Shown here: in pieces, positions 33,116 through 44,985 of the stretch
Layout: the number at the start of each line of letters is the position of its first letter
How positions within the stretch are numbered: the first letter of the stretch is position 1
Source of the DNA: Vitellaria paradoxa
Lineage: Eukaryota; Streptophyta; Magnoliopsida; Ericales; Sapotaceae
Direction of reading: 5' to 3'
DNA length: 64,000 nt
Assembly (NCBI GenBank): GCA_019916065.1
Contig: CM034241.1
Span: 6,301,920-6,365,919, forward strand
Made by a program: the position numbers and the translations under genes
The notes under the pieces: generated by a model
Database searches by the model: none
Told to the model about the DNA's origin: nothing
The model's input: only the letters and a program-made list of their open reading frames with translations

Positions 33116-34515
33116 GTCATTTGCCAAACAACGTACTGCCCTTTTGGTGTCCTACACTTGAATTGCCCAAACAAGCGTTCCCACTAATCCCCTCGGCAGT
33201 TGAGAGGTCTAGTAATTCATAGAATTCTAAATTTGAGTTCAAATTTCTGTTAATGTGATTGTGAAGCCAAATTTTGATGCTGCGATTTTTTTTTATTTTA
33301 TTTGGAAAGTATTTTTACGCATCAATTTTTTTGAATAAATTACACTTATCTCTCCTGAACATTAGGCATTATTGAGGGACTTCTCTCAAGTATTTGAACC
33401 TCACACTTATATCTCTCAAATCCTAATGTTTGTTACAGTTACCCCCTTCCGTTAATTTAACCTGTTAAATTTTAATAGTTAATCAAGTCAACAAAAAAAA
33501 ATTCATCAGAAAGACAAATATACCCCAAACTTTAATAGTATCACCATCGCTCAAATTCTTCAATGGACTCCCTCTATCTGCTTCAGATCTTGATCAACCA
33601 CCTCCATGTTGTCGTATTCTTCCCCGTCAACCAAGGCCATAAACAGTCTCCTCTTCATTACGGTCAGTGTAGAGGTGACAATGGGCTCGAATCGCTCCTC
33701 TTCGCAACAGAAACTTTGTTAGCGGTGAGTCAAGCCAAGTTTTGCCTTTGCTCTCTCAGATCTCTATCTGGTATGCTACAAAAGCTTCTATGCAAAACCT
33801 TATTGAACCCATTCATGAAATCCTCCATTTTCCTCCTTATTAGACCTCCATAGTGATCTTCCTTTTTAACCTTCTCCACATTAAGTCCATTGAAATCACC
33901 ACTGCCTTCGTAAAAAAAGACTGCCTCAACTCCCAACCACTGCCTAGAAAATTCATCCAAAAATACCTCTTGGTGTTCAAAAATCACGCCAGAAGAAAAA
34001 CCAGAACTACAGCCTCAGGCACCATAAGGCTCCACCTTGCCTCCACTGTATGCGTATACACCGTCCCTACCAACACTATCCCCGTACTCTTCATGATCAT
34101 ACCCTAATCCAATCTTCGACCTCTGCTTACCCACATCCCTATAGATGTTTTACTCCCTATATAAGAAAAACCGAAGAAAGCAAGGAAATTAGAGAACTAG
34201 AACAACTTACAGACAGATGTTGTGAGGAAGAGATCTACTTTCTTTTACTTTGATTCTCCTACATGACCTAGATTGAAAAATTGAAAAATTACAATTTCTA
34301 AGGACATTAAATGTGTACGGAGATTACCTTGTCTGCTAGTTTCATAAAGTCTTCCCTTCAAATGAAATGACAATACCAATGAATTAACCCCAGATTTAAT
34401 CAACTGATCACGGACCAGATTTAAAAAAAAAATCAAGTTATGATTAGCCTAATCCCAATTATCTTTAGGCGTGAAGCTGAACTATAAACAGTAAAACTGT
34501 ATTATATATTATATA
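33116..34515. other. Intergenic sequence with an unrecognised partly coding-like stretch
   Basis: About 33540-34110 has higher GC than its surroundings and broken open frames on both strands. Minus-strand examples are a hydrophobic run VPEAVVLVFLLAWFL near 34000 and, in another frame, YGGLIRRKMEDFMNGFNKVL near 33800. I do not recognise the family; it could be an old gene or transposon fragment. About 33340-33480 looks like a dispersed repeat. The rest is AT-rich. Confidence 0.35.
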
Positions 34516-35015
34516 TGATAGTGTGTATCCAATCGAATAGGTTTATCCGAGTGACCAAGTGTTGGGCTCGAACCAGCTAAGCACTATTAACTTCGGTCAG
34601 GCAGAACGACCATTACATTAAAAACAAGATTGTTTACGTCACAATCACATGTGTAACTGTATTTTGGTATATTTTGTAATTCTTACCTATAAAAATGCTG
34701 CTTGCTACTTAACGATTTTGATAACTAATTAAGAGAATCAACGTTAAGATTTACAATACACATGGTATAATTTGATTGGAGAAAAAGTATAATTATATGA
34801 GACCTATACAGGTCTCACACCTCTATTTATATAACATCTTCTCAAATACACGGTACGCACATTCTAATTTTATAAAAACTCTGCCAAAATACTTTCTCGA
34901 CTCTCTTTCTAACCTAAGTATCGAAGACTCTTTGGCAGACACTACACCTATGTTCTAGACAGCTTTTCTAGACTTAGATCGGACTCTTGAAGGATACAAA
35001 ATTATTGAGTCATTA
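34516..35015 (+). mobile_element. Gypsy-type LTR (5' LTR of a truncated element)
   Basis: A 500-bp block begins TGATAGTGTGTATCC and ends GAGTCATTA. It is followed directly by TTGGCACCGTCTGTGGG, the leader sequence found after the 5' LTR in many plant Gypsy elements. It aligns in reverse with the solo LTR at 8296-8781. A TATA-like stretch and CCTCTATTTATATAAC lie in its second half. The matching 3' LTR is not found in the window. Confidence 0.85.
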
Positions 35016-36240
35016 GTTGGCACCGTCTGTGGGAATCGACTTTTCTTGTAGTTTTTATGGTCTAAACTAGGTTCAGCATAAAGATTCAACCTCATTCACA
35101 ACAGTGGAAACAATGGAGAATCAGAATGATAAAAGGATTAATGTCATTGAAAACTAGATGAGAAACATGATGGCGGCTATGCAGACTCTGGTGGCCCAGA
35201 ATCAAGTGTTGCTTCAGCAGCAACACGTCGCCCCTATTCACATTCCACTTCCTCCAGCAGATCCCCCTATAAATGGAGCACACAGCGACGAAGTGGTTAA
35301 AGTAAACAGCGAACAAAATGGGGAAGGATAAGGAGCAAATAAAGTGGGTGTCGTAAGGGAGAACAAGATCCTCGTTGGGTAGCCAGAAGAGTCTACGAGG
35401 TAAGAAAAGACTGTTGGAGTTAACCTTGGAGCTAGAGGCCATTCTGAGCCATCCCGCACAGAAGAAGCCAGCATAAAGGATGCTAGTGTCAACCCCGGGG
35501 AAAAGCCTATGGGGGCCATGCAAGCTCAAATTCATGGTGTCTTAGTTGCTGTCAAAGGCTCCAATACGATTGATAATGTTGATGTTGATGGTGATTCACC
35601 ATTCTCTCCGACGGTTATGGCTTGCTCTTACTGCACAAACTCAAGATGCCTGCACTTGACTCTTTTGATGGTTTGAAGGATCTTTTCGACCATCTAAAGA
35701 CATACAAAATTTTGATACGTATACATGCATATCCTAACGAGATCATGTGTCGACTCTTCCCGACAACACTCAAGGGCTTGACTCGATTGTGGTTCAACAA
35801 GATCAAGCTGGGCACCATTAACAGTTTCTTACAGCTTGGTAGGTTGTTTGTGGGTCACTTTATTGAGGAAAAAAAAGGTAGAGAAAACCAGCCACCCACC
35901 TCCTGACAATCAAACAGGACAATGATGAGCCTCTCAGAGATTACGTGGAGAGATTCAACAAGGAGATTTTAGAGGTGGATAAGGTTGATGACAAGGTGGT
36001 GATTACAGCCTTTATGAGTGGGTTGAGAACACTAGGTTCATAGCCTTGCTCCTCAAGAAGGCTCCCATTGATACGGCTGAGCTAATGATTTGGGCTTAAT
36101 GACATATTAAAGTGGAGGATGGCCTTAGGGCAAAGCAGGATAGTGATGGAGCAGGAGGCTCCAAGACTGACAAGAAACGATTGAATGATTCTAGGAGGTT
36201 CGATGATAGATCCGATTAGAGCATAAGGCAATACCGTGAT
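35016..36240 (+). pseudogene. Decayed Gypsy gag region
   Basis: After the LTR leader, gag-like translation starts near 35113 (MENQNDKRINVIEN then a stop). It continues in shifted frames with SFDGLKDLFDHLKTYK and IMCRLFPTTLKGLTRLWFNK (frame of 35622-35906), then DNDEPLRDYVERFNKEILE near 35920. These are standard landmarks of the retrotransposon gag domain. Stops and at least two frameshifts break it. Protease, RT and integrase are absent and sequence similarity fades near 36240, so the element is 3'-truncated. Confidence 0.8.
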
Positions 36241-36338
36241 CTTGACCATAATTTTACTCTACTTAACATGAGATTGGAAAATGTCTTCTTTGAAATCTAG
36301 AAAGATTCAGCCTTGAAATGCCGGAAAGTTTGAAGACA

Positions 36339-36480
36339 CCTTAAGTTTTTATCATCAGTGGTTACTAGGTTGAATCTCTTTGGGACCATTGGAAGCTTAT
36401 CTGGTCGTTAACTTCAGGACTTTTAGAGATTAATCAAGGTGCATGCAAATTGGGTCGGATACCTTAAGTTTTCAAAAAAA
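36339..36480 (+). mobile_element. 5'-truncated SINE, Au-like 3' end
   Basis: This stretch contains CAGTGGTTACTAGGTTGAAT (B-box region) and GATTAATCAAGGTGCATGCA followed by AATTGGGTCGGATACC. From memory the latter fits the 3' part of the angiosperm Au SINE family. It parallels the SINE parts at 45.6-46.2 kb. Confidence 0.5.
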
Positions 36481-37040
36481 TATGTATGCATATATATATT
36501 GAAGATTAGGGAGTAATATAGGTTGCCTTTCCCTCACTAACTTTCATTAAAAAAAAAAAATCAATTTTTATTAATTTTTTTCTAACTTTTTTCACTAAAC
36601 ACAAAGTAGATTTTTACCAACTTTTTCAATTATTATTAATTTTTACTAATTTTCTTTAATATTTATAAATATTTACTAAACACTCAATACCTAACTAAAG
36701 TAAAACTAGTAGCAAAGATAAAAAAAATGTAGAGGGTGGCGGCAAACTTAAGAAAAATTATAAATTGCTTCTGTTATGCAATAGAAAAAAAAATAGCAAA
36801 GGAGAATGAGGAGAGTTTTCTTAGTTTTTAGTTTATAGTCTATAGGCAAGCAAAGATAAATTGGGGTTGTGTGGTCAAAATAGAATTTTAGGAAGGGTAA
36901 TACTAAAAAATATATATAATTAATTCTAAAAAAAAAAGAATATAAACAATTGCTTCGATTTTGCCATGGACATCTCCTCTCCGAGGAGGCATGTATTAAA
37001 ACGCTACGCAAATTTAGTAAATTATAATGACATTAAAAAA
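36481..37040. other. AT-rich intergenic sequence
   Basis: Poly-A/T runs only; an 87-codon minus-strand open frame (37011-36748) is low in complexity and shows no motif. Confidence 0.4.
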
Positions 37041-37626
37041 GGTTTCGTTTGGTATTCTAACAAACTAACTAAAACAAAATAAATCTTCAATAACCTCTAT
37101 AAATAACTCAAATTCTCTATTACATATTTACAAATTCTCACATTTACTAATTTTAAAAAAATTCAATATTTCATTAAAAAGAAACAAAAAAATCCAGAAG
37201 GAGGTTAACCGAATGTGTAAATTTTTTTGACAATCGTATTCTTCGAGCCAAAAGTGTTCAAACTAGTATCATTGTCATTATTTTATACGAATTTTTTTGA
37301 ATCCGTTGGAACGAATTTAAAAAATCGTTACCATTGTCACTATTTAATACGAATTTTTTTGAATTCGTTCCCTTTTTGAATCCATAAAAACGAATTCAAA
37401 AAACTGTTCTCACGGTTTTGACGCCGTGCATCTCTAAAGCAGAACATTGAGTGTTAATTTTTTGAATCCGTGGGAACGATTTTAGAGCAACCGTAACCGT
37501 TTCCACAGTTTGCTACTATTTATCTCTAAAAAATACAGTTTAGAAAAAAAATACCAAATGCCAAAATTAACCCAAAATTACATTTTATCTCAATTTATCT
37601 TGTTTTTTACTACTTCAAATGCTACT
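37041..37626 (+). mobile_element. MITE, family B copy 2
   Basis: The left end GGTTTCGTTTGGTATTC and right end TACTTCAAATGCTAC are imperfect inverted repeats. The inside shares GAGGTTAACCGAATGTGTAA, ATCGTATTCTTCG and 'AATCCGTxxGAACG' palindromes with the copies at 405-803 and 52837-53340. No coding capacity. Confidence 0.65.
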
Positions 37627-38661
37627 AAAATAAGAAATAAATAATAAAAATTAAAAGTACATGACCCTATCTTAATGAGGGCAAGTTATGACGGAGCTGA
37701 TAACTTGAGTTTGATTCTACCCCAAAAATGCTCAAATGACAAATAGGATGGACATCGATCCCCAGATTCACATGTATTTATCCAAATTTGCTAATATATT
37801 TAAGGTTTGATTTTGTTTTTAGATTACTTAAAATGGGCGCCCAAAAAGCTTCAAAGGATGATATGTTGTAGATATTAAAATGCATATTCAAGTATTGTTT
37901 CTATAATATAAAAGTTAAAAATATAATAAAATCAAGATTAGGTATACAATACAAGTAGATTGAATAATAAATATTTTACTATTTGTTAGGTTATTAATTA
38001 CATATTACAACTTTGTGGTTATTTTTAATTGAGTAAATTATGAAAAACAATATTCGATAAATAGCACAAAAAATTAATTTATAAATTAAGTGAGTTTAAT
38101 TGAACAGTTTTGCTGTTTAGGAATTAATGTAGAATCAATCTTGGATAGAAATATATATTAAGCTCCCCCATCTATTATCAAGCCTTGAATGATAGTAGTA
38201 TAAATCAACCAGAGTAGTGAAATGTTTGAATTAGGCTCATCAAATTTAATAAACTTAAAAATTTAATTCGAGCTCTAGGTATTAGTTTATCTTTCTGCCT
38301 GAACTTGATGTACCTTTTATACAATTGATATAGAGTTGAAATTGAATATATTGATATTTTATATTATATTTATCGAGTATTAATATATTGAATTAACTTC
38401 TAATTGAATTCAACACTACAATAAGTTTAAAATTATAATTTAAATTCAAGTCATTTATATTCGAGGAGTATCTTTCAAAAAAAAAAAAAAAAATTATACT
38501 TGAATAGAATTTGAACAACATATAATCAAATTGAATTCAATCAAACTTGGAATAGTTTGGTCATGTATTAGGCTACGTAATAACTGATAATGGATAACTT
38601 CCTTTGTTGGTAATTTGCCTTCCTTATCTGAAAACTCAACATATTTTAACCGGATGTTAAA
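37627..38661. other. AT-rich intergenic sequence
   Basis: No gene or well-bounded repeat is seen. Confidence 0.4.
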
Positions 38662-39105
38662 TAGGGGCGTGCATGAATAAGTTTAGTTTGAATTTATACT
38701 TAATACAAAATCAAACTAATTATTTTTTATTCTTGAAAATTGTATCCAAATTCAAATAACTTCAATTTAGAACCGAATTAAATCGAAAATGTCACTTTAG
38801 ATTGATTCGATTTTCAGATTAACCTAAATCAGGTTATGTTAGTTTGGTTTTTAATTTTTAAACATTTAAATAAACAATATGTTACATATTATTAAAATAT
38901 TATAATATACAGAATATTGTATATTATACATTAGATTTTTTGGATTGATTAGGGTTGGGTTATTTTTAATTCGATTTGGTTTTTTTTTTCTTAACCTGAT
39001 AACTGAACAAAAAATATCGAGTTCTTACTTTTTTAACTCAAAATCGAATCGATTTTGACATAAACCCGAACCAAAGTGATCGGATTAACTTGATTTTCAA
39101 ATTGT

Positions 39106-39140
<35 letters not shown>

Positions 39141-39153
39141 TTTGCGCACCCTA
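38662..39153. mobile_element. hAT-like MITE
   Basis: The termini TAGGGGCGTGCATG and (reverse complement of the right end) TAGGGTGCGCAAAA are short inverted repeats. The flanking octamers ATGTTAAA and GTGTTAAG match at 6 of 8 positions, as for an aged hAT target duplication. The inside is rich in AACCGAA/TCGATT-type words and holds an ATT microsatellite (about 39108-39140). Confidence 0.6.
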
Positions 39154-40774
39154 GTGTTAAGTTTTCCGATTAATGAAAATGCAAAAATGTCCCTTCAAAA
39201 GTCGAACTGAATAGGAGCATACGAGTACAAGGAGCAAAGATAGTTTGAGGAAATTATTAAAAGTCAAATTTATTATTTTTTACAGTTTTTTTAATTTTTA
39301 TTCTAATTTGACGTAAAATAAAATTGTAAAAATAATTTTTTTTAAATCTAAGAATATTTGTAATTTTCACGTATAAAAAGAGGTACTCATTAATTTTTAG
39401 TAATAAATTGTATTCTAAAAGTTATAAAATGAATTAAATTATTCGAGATTTGTTCAAATTTGATTCAATTCCAAATATAAAAGAAACAAATGTGAACCAC
39501 AATTTAACATTATTATATTATTAAAGCCAAATAAAATTTAGTTCAATAAACTATTACTTAATAAATATAACGTAAAACATGAAACTATTTAACTAAAAGA
39601 TCGCTCAACTTTAACTCAAACATTATTAAACTAAATTTGAATTATTTTTTTCTAAACTTATTAAATTTAACAAACTTAATTTAAATATCTCACTACTTAC
39701 CTTACTTTGATTATTTACAACCCTATTATCCTTTCTCTCATTCAAACACTAAACCCCTCCCCCCCCCCCCCCCAAACCTTACTTTGATTATTTACAACCC
39801 TATTATCCTTTCTCTCATTCAAACACTAAACCCCTCCCCCCCCCCCCAAAAGAAAAAAGAAGGCACACATACAAATTTTGGAGAGGATTGGCTTGCCCAT
39901 ATTGATTTAAATGATAAATTAATTTACTAATATTGTGTTTAAATTAAGAATTAATCAAATGTAAAGGAAAGAAATAAATAAAGAATCAAAATTTTTTCTT
40001 CTGTTTGTGATGGAAAATAGAAAAAAATATGAGATTTCAAAAAATAAAAATAATTAAATTAAAAAGTAATATATTGATAAATAATTTTTATTTTATTAAA
40101 TTTTTAAATCCATTTAAATAAGGATATATATTTATAATTTTATGTTTTCTTCATTTTTTTGACTTTTTATTTTTTTCTTTCCTTTTCTTTCATTTATTTT
40201 TATTTTCTCTCACCACTGTAAATGGGATTGGATGAGTTGAGATAAACTGCATAAAAGATGTAAATGATATGATCGGATAATAACCTAGCCAAAAAAAAAA
40301 AAAAAAAAAGATATGATCGGATAATAGACTTCCATTATTGGCTAGCATGCACAGTGCATGATACAGCTGCACAACTCAACCTATTGTAGCAACTCTTATG
40401 GTATGCTTCATAATCATTCTTCTCTCACTACATGTGTGTGTGTCTGGATAGAAACACACCATTTATTAGTAAATATTGCTGATGATGTTGAAACACAAGA
40501 AATTAAAGCCAAAAAAAAAAAAGACTAAAAAAAAAGAAAACATAAAATCTGACTTGCCCTTGCAGAGGTTAATTTCCTGGAGCACAAATCGGATCGATGT
40601 ACACACAGAAGAGATAAGACTCCAGGGAAGTTCAAATGCCAAAGGATCTGAAGTTGCCCTGTAAAGAGAGAAACCACCCTTGATGAGAAGAAGGGTGAAT
40701 CCTTGGTGGTGTAGCTCATTGATTGACACCGACCACCAGACCCTCACCATATCCAAAGGCTCGACCAACTAAGC
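39154..40774. other. Intergenic sequence with poly-C tandem repeat
   Basis: About 39700-39850 is a two-copy tandem repeat of about 77 bp. Each unit ends in a long poly-C tract (CCTCCC then 12-16 C). About 40550-40770 has moderate GC and a 100-codon minus-strand open frame (40768-40466) without family motifs; GTAGCTCATTG at about 40712 could be a SINE A box. No gene is supported. Confidence 0.4.
40283..40309 (+). mobile_element. Retroposon stub with 17-bp TSD
   Basis: ACCTAGCC plus a 19-base poly-A run sits between two perfect copies of GATATGATCGGATAATA (40266-40282 and 40310-40326). Confidence 0.75.
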
Positions 40775-41290
40775 TGATGAGTTTTAACTCATCAGCAAAG
40801 TTGATCGAGAAAAGAAAACCTTAATCATACCCAAAATTTGGCCAATTTTGTCGACGGTGACCGACAAAATTGACCGGTAAAAAAATGGGTTTGGAATCTG
40901 TTAAGTGCCCTGAATTTATTGTTTTGGCCCGAATTGTGGCCCGACCCGAAATATTTTGTGAGCGACCCGAAAGTGGTTTTTCTTTTAAGGTCTGTGGTGG
41001 AAGCGGAGGTCTCGGGCCGATAGGCCCGAGACCGGAGCCCACCACTGACCTTGTTGGGGGGTGCGGGGGGCTTCGCCCCCCGCGGTATGGACCGGCCCAT
41101 GTATTTGGATGGAACCCTAATCGCACATATATATATTTGTAGTTATAGGGCAACATGTAAGTAACCTGTACGAACTTCTTCAAAAGAATAAGATTGTTTC
41201 CTCCTGCCCGTGGACGTAGGTCACCTTGACCGAACCACGTAAATCCTTGTGTTCTTTGTTTTTATTGTTTTTGTGCGTGTGATTCATAAC
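40775..41290. mobile_element. Probable solo LTR (Copia-like) with strong GC hairpins
   Basis: This GC-rich island in AT-rich DNA holds a TATA-like ATATATATATTTG near 41130 and GTGGACGTAGGTCACCTTGA near 41210. Together with the following CCGAACCACGTAAATCC, the latter resembles the 3' part of many Copia LTRs. It contains the 20-base near-palindrome TGATGAGTTTTAACTCATCA (40775-40794). It also has a two-step hairpin (arms 40989-41000 with 41039-41050, and 41008-41018 with 41023-41033, loop GATA) and a 9-bp stem hairpin at 41063-41083. Element ends and TSD could not be fixed. Confidence 0.5.
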
Positions 41291-42544
41291 AGAATCACAT
41301 TATGCGGATGGTACAGTAGTAGTACTGAGTGGGGGTGATCAACAACCCTGGGCTGGGGCGTTTATATGGTGAGAGGACAGCAATGGAGAGTGGAAGAGAG
41401 ACTTAGAAAGTGGGTAGTGTTTGGACACTTTTTATGATCAAAGAAGAGAAAAAAAAAATAAAAAGTAATAGAAAAGAGGGAAATGGGAGGGTTGCTAGCT
41501 AGCATCTTCCAAGGGATATGCCATTGGCCCCTTACACTCTTTCCTTTTTCGCCTCGTATTTGGCTGCTTTTTGCCTTATTAAATTCAGTTGACTTATTTT
41601 TGTTACATTTTTTTATTTTAGATTAATTTTTAATGAAAATATAATTTTTTCATTTGGTATTTTTTTTGCATGTTATTCACATTAATTTCTTAAAAAAAAA
41701 TAAAAAAAAAACGCTTAAAATTGATTATGTGTTACTTATTTCACATGAAAATTTCTATTTTTAAGTATTTTTTATATTTTTTTTAAAAAATTGAATAAAA
41801 TGTCAAAAGATTATCAAATAAAAACATTAATTTTTGATAAAAGGGATTAAATAAGGCAATAAATTATACCAACGAGGTGAAATAAGTTGGGGATGCCACA
41901 AAGAACCTTTGCACACCCGCACCATTTGAAGTCGTTGTAGTTATAATTTAATGCAAAAAGTTGTGCATCTTCCATGGGATATGCCATCTGGCAAATCAAG
42001 GGTTAATCGTATAATGCTGATCAACCAATAAGCCACCATCATTCTTTCTAATGGACAAATCTTGCCCATTGAATTTCATTCTGAATGTTGATGATGGTGT
42101 ACGCAACATCCAAGTTTTGTGAATTACGTTCTTGTACCCACGTTTTAGAGCGTGATATATTAATACTTTAATAAATTAAATTTAACGACTTTAAACACGT
42201 TACAGGGTATGTGTATAATAATGTTTTAATACACTAAATTTAACAACTTAAAAAGAATCGATCAAATTATATAATAACAACTTAAAAAGAATTGATCAAA
42301 TTGTATAATAATCTATACTATTATATGAAGATTAGAGGTGTTGGTGAAACCTAAAAGTTATTGAAATTTTAATTTTGGTAAATTTTTTTAGTTATCAAAA
42401 ATTTCTTTCAACCTCCTACCAAATTTAAATTTTTAATTAAATTTCTAAAAATTACACTTAATTAAGTCATTTTACAAATTTTAAATTTTTAAACACCATA
42501 TTTTTTTACTTTTATACTCCTCGTTAAATTACACAAGTAAAGTA
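41291..42544. other. Intergenic sequence around the 41.5-kb MITE
   Basis: Outside the MITE at 41545-41882 I see no gene. The stretch 42165-42300 contains a short direct repeat around AACTTAAAAAGAATTGATCAA. Confidence 0.4.
41545..41882. mobile_element. MITE with long imperfect TIR
   Basis: The left end TTTCGCCTCGTATTTGGC... and right end ...ACCAACGAGGTGAAA are inverted, and both arms continue into TGCCTTATTAAAT / AATAAGGCA. The flanking sequence contains a direct repeat of CATCTTCCAWGGGATATGCC (about 41503 and 41967). Confidence 0.65.
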
Positions 42545-44840
42545 ATATATATCTACACACATTGTGTGTATACATTTTTAGTAACTAATAATTTTTATTT
42601 TTTACGAAATAATAATAATTAATAGGTAAAACTGTTGAATGATTTCTTTTGCTATAAAAAAAAAATGAGTGAAGATTTTTCTCGAATAAAAAGTGCACTT
42701 TATTTCATAAATATTTATACTATTTTATTTTTTAATTATTATTATTATTATTTTAAAAAGAATAATAAAATATTTTAGTTGTATGGGAACTCTTTTAAAA
42801 GGTTATTCTTTATCGTACTATAGAGTACAAATGTACTACATTTTTATTTTCATATTATATAAACCGAAACAATTCACGTTCTGAGTGACATCAGACAAAA
42901 TCACATATCAAAGTTGAGTTTGTTCTGACAAACTCTAGATTTGCTTACAGGAAGAAACTTACCTCTCAGAATATTTTGATTATGTTTAGAGTAAGAAAAA
43001 AATAACATAAATTAAGATAAAATATGATTTAAGATTAATTTATGTATTATTTTTTTTAAAAATCACAAGTTGTGGAAACGATTTTTTAAATTTGTTCTCA
43101 TCGATTTAAAAAAAATTCACAAAAAATAGTGACAATGGTATTCGTTTAAAAGTTTTGTGTAATATCTACACACATTGTGTACATACATTTTTAGTAACCA
43201 GTAATTTTTACCTTTTACAAAATAATAATAATTAGTGAGTAAAACTGTTGGGTGATTTTCTCTATTACCAAAAAAAAAAATGAGTGAAGATTTTTCTCGA
43301 ATAGAAAGTGTACTTTATTTCATAAATATTTACATTATTTTATTTTTTAATTATTATTATTATTATTTTAAAAAGAATAATAAAATATTTTAATAGTACG
43401 AAAACTCTTTTAAAAGATTTATTCTTTATCGTACTATAAAGTACAAATGTACTACATTTTTATTTTCATATTATATATACCGAAAAAATTCACGTTCTGA
43501 TTGACATCAAATCACATATCAAAGTTAAGGCTCCGTTTGGTTACGTTTTTGTTTTTTGTTTTTCTGTTTTCGTTTTCAAAATTTTGTAAACTGACAACAG
43601 AAACATGTTTGTTAAATCTGTTTCTATTTTTTTGTTTCCAAAAAAAATGAAAACGGAAACAGAAAAATGAAAACAGAAAAAAGGTGTTTTCACTCTGGTT
43701 TTCTTTTCTGTTGCCAATAATTTGCTAATTTTAAAACTTTGTCTATTTTTGTTACATTACATAAAAATAAATTATTTTATTCAAATATTTTATTAAAATA
43801 AGTTATTTTAATAAATAATATAATTAAATTCAAAAATTAAATTAATTATATAAATTACTATAAATTATTTTTAATAAATAATAAAACTAAATTAATTTAA
43901 TTTAATTTAATAATTAATTATTGCTAAATTATTTGAAATAAATATCATAATTAATTTATTTAATTTAATAATTAAATTAATCTATATAAAATAATTAATA
44001 ATAAATAATTAAATTACATTAATTTTTAATTTAATTTAATAATAATTATTAAATTATTTTAAATAAATATCATAATTAAATTAAATTATTTATGATTTAA
44101 TTAATTTAATTTATATAAAATATATTTTATTAAATTATTTTAATAATTAATTAAATGAATTTAATTAATTTAAAAATAAATAATTTAATTTAATAATTAA
44201 TCTAATTTAATCATTTATTTAATATGAAATATATTTTATTAAATTATTTTTAATAAATAATATAATTTAATATATTTTATATTTATTGATTAAATGATTT
44301 TAATAAATAATTTACTGTATTAATTTAATTAATTATATTAATTAAATTAAATTAATATAAAATATATTTTATTAAGTTCTATTAATTTTTTAAAACTAAT
44401 AAAATTAAATATTTTTTAAAATAAAAAATTAATAATTCTAAACAAATTTGCATTTCCAAACACAGTTTCAGTTTTCATTTTAGAAAAAATAAACGGCAAC
44501 AAAAAACAAAAAACAGTAAACGACAATAGAAAAACAACAGCAAAAAAACGACAGCGTTGCCAAACGGGCCCTTTTGTTCTGACAAACTCTAGATTTGCTT
44601 GCAGGAAGAAACTTATCTCTCTGAATATTCTGGTCAGTAAGAAAAAATAAGGTAAATTGAGATAAAATGTGGTTTAGAATTAATTTTGGTGTTATTTTTT
44701 TCTGAAATGTCATAAATTATGGGAACGATTTTTTAAATCCGTTCCCACAGATTTAAAAAAATTCACAAAAATAGTTACAATGGTACTGGTTTGAAAACTT
44801 TCGACACGAAGAATATGAATGTATAAAAAATTTACACATT
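42545..44840. repeat. Local tandem duplication of about 0.6 kb, second copy split by a MITE
   Basis: Unit 1 (about 42545-43150) and unit 2 (about 43154-44840 without the 1,045-bp insert) share TCTACACACATTGTGT, AATGAGTGAAGATTTTTCTCG, GTACAAATGTACTACATTTT and TTGTTCTGACAAACTCTAGA in order. Unit 1 serves as the empty site for the MITE at 43528-44572. Confidence 0.85.
43528..44572. mobile_element. MITE, family A copy 1, with an almost pure A/T core
   Basis: The termini AGGCTCCGTTTGGTTACG and (reverse complement) AGGGCCCGTTTGGCAACG are flanked by TTA and TTT. The inner sequence from about 43780 to 44440 is nearly all A and T, made of TTTAATTTAATAAT-like words that can fold on themselves. A related element lies at 51979-52709. 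The GTTTGG termini and TTA target suggest PIF/Harbinger. Confidence 0.8.
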
Positions 44841-44985
44841 CAATTAATCTACTTTCAGATTTTTTTTAACGAAATATTGAAATTTTTTGAAATTAGTAAT
44901 AGCGGAAAAATTAGAAGTAGAGGGGTTGGTAGAGATTTATAAAATTTTTTAGAAATTTATTTTATATCAAACGGACCTCTGTGTT
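44625..44985 (-). mobile_element. MITE, family B copy 3 (reverse)
   Basis: In reverse orientation it shares GAATGTGTAAATTTTTT, ATTCATATTCTTCG and TCCGTTCCCA-type palindromes with the other family B copies, and ends near ATCAAACGGACC. Its left part is also present in duplication unit 1 at about 42979-43150. Confidence 0.55.

Noticed and set aside
40466..40768. 100-codon minus-strand open frame
   Set aside because: The C-terminal third is a run of hydrophobic residues from poly-A/T sequence; no family motif; more likely repeat-derived.
40821..41183. Overlapping open frames rich in Pro, Arg and Gly
   Set aside because: They arise from the GC-rich hairpin block of the LTR-like segment, on both strands, with no protein similarity that I can see.
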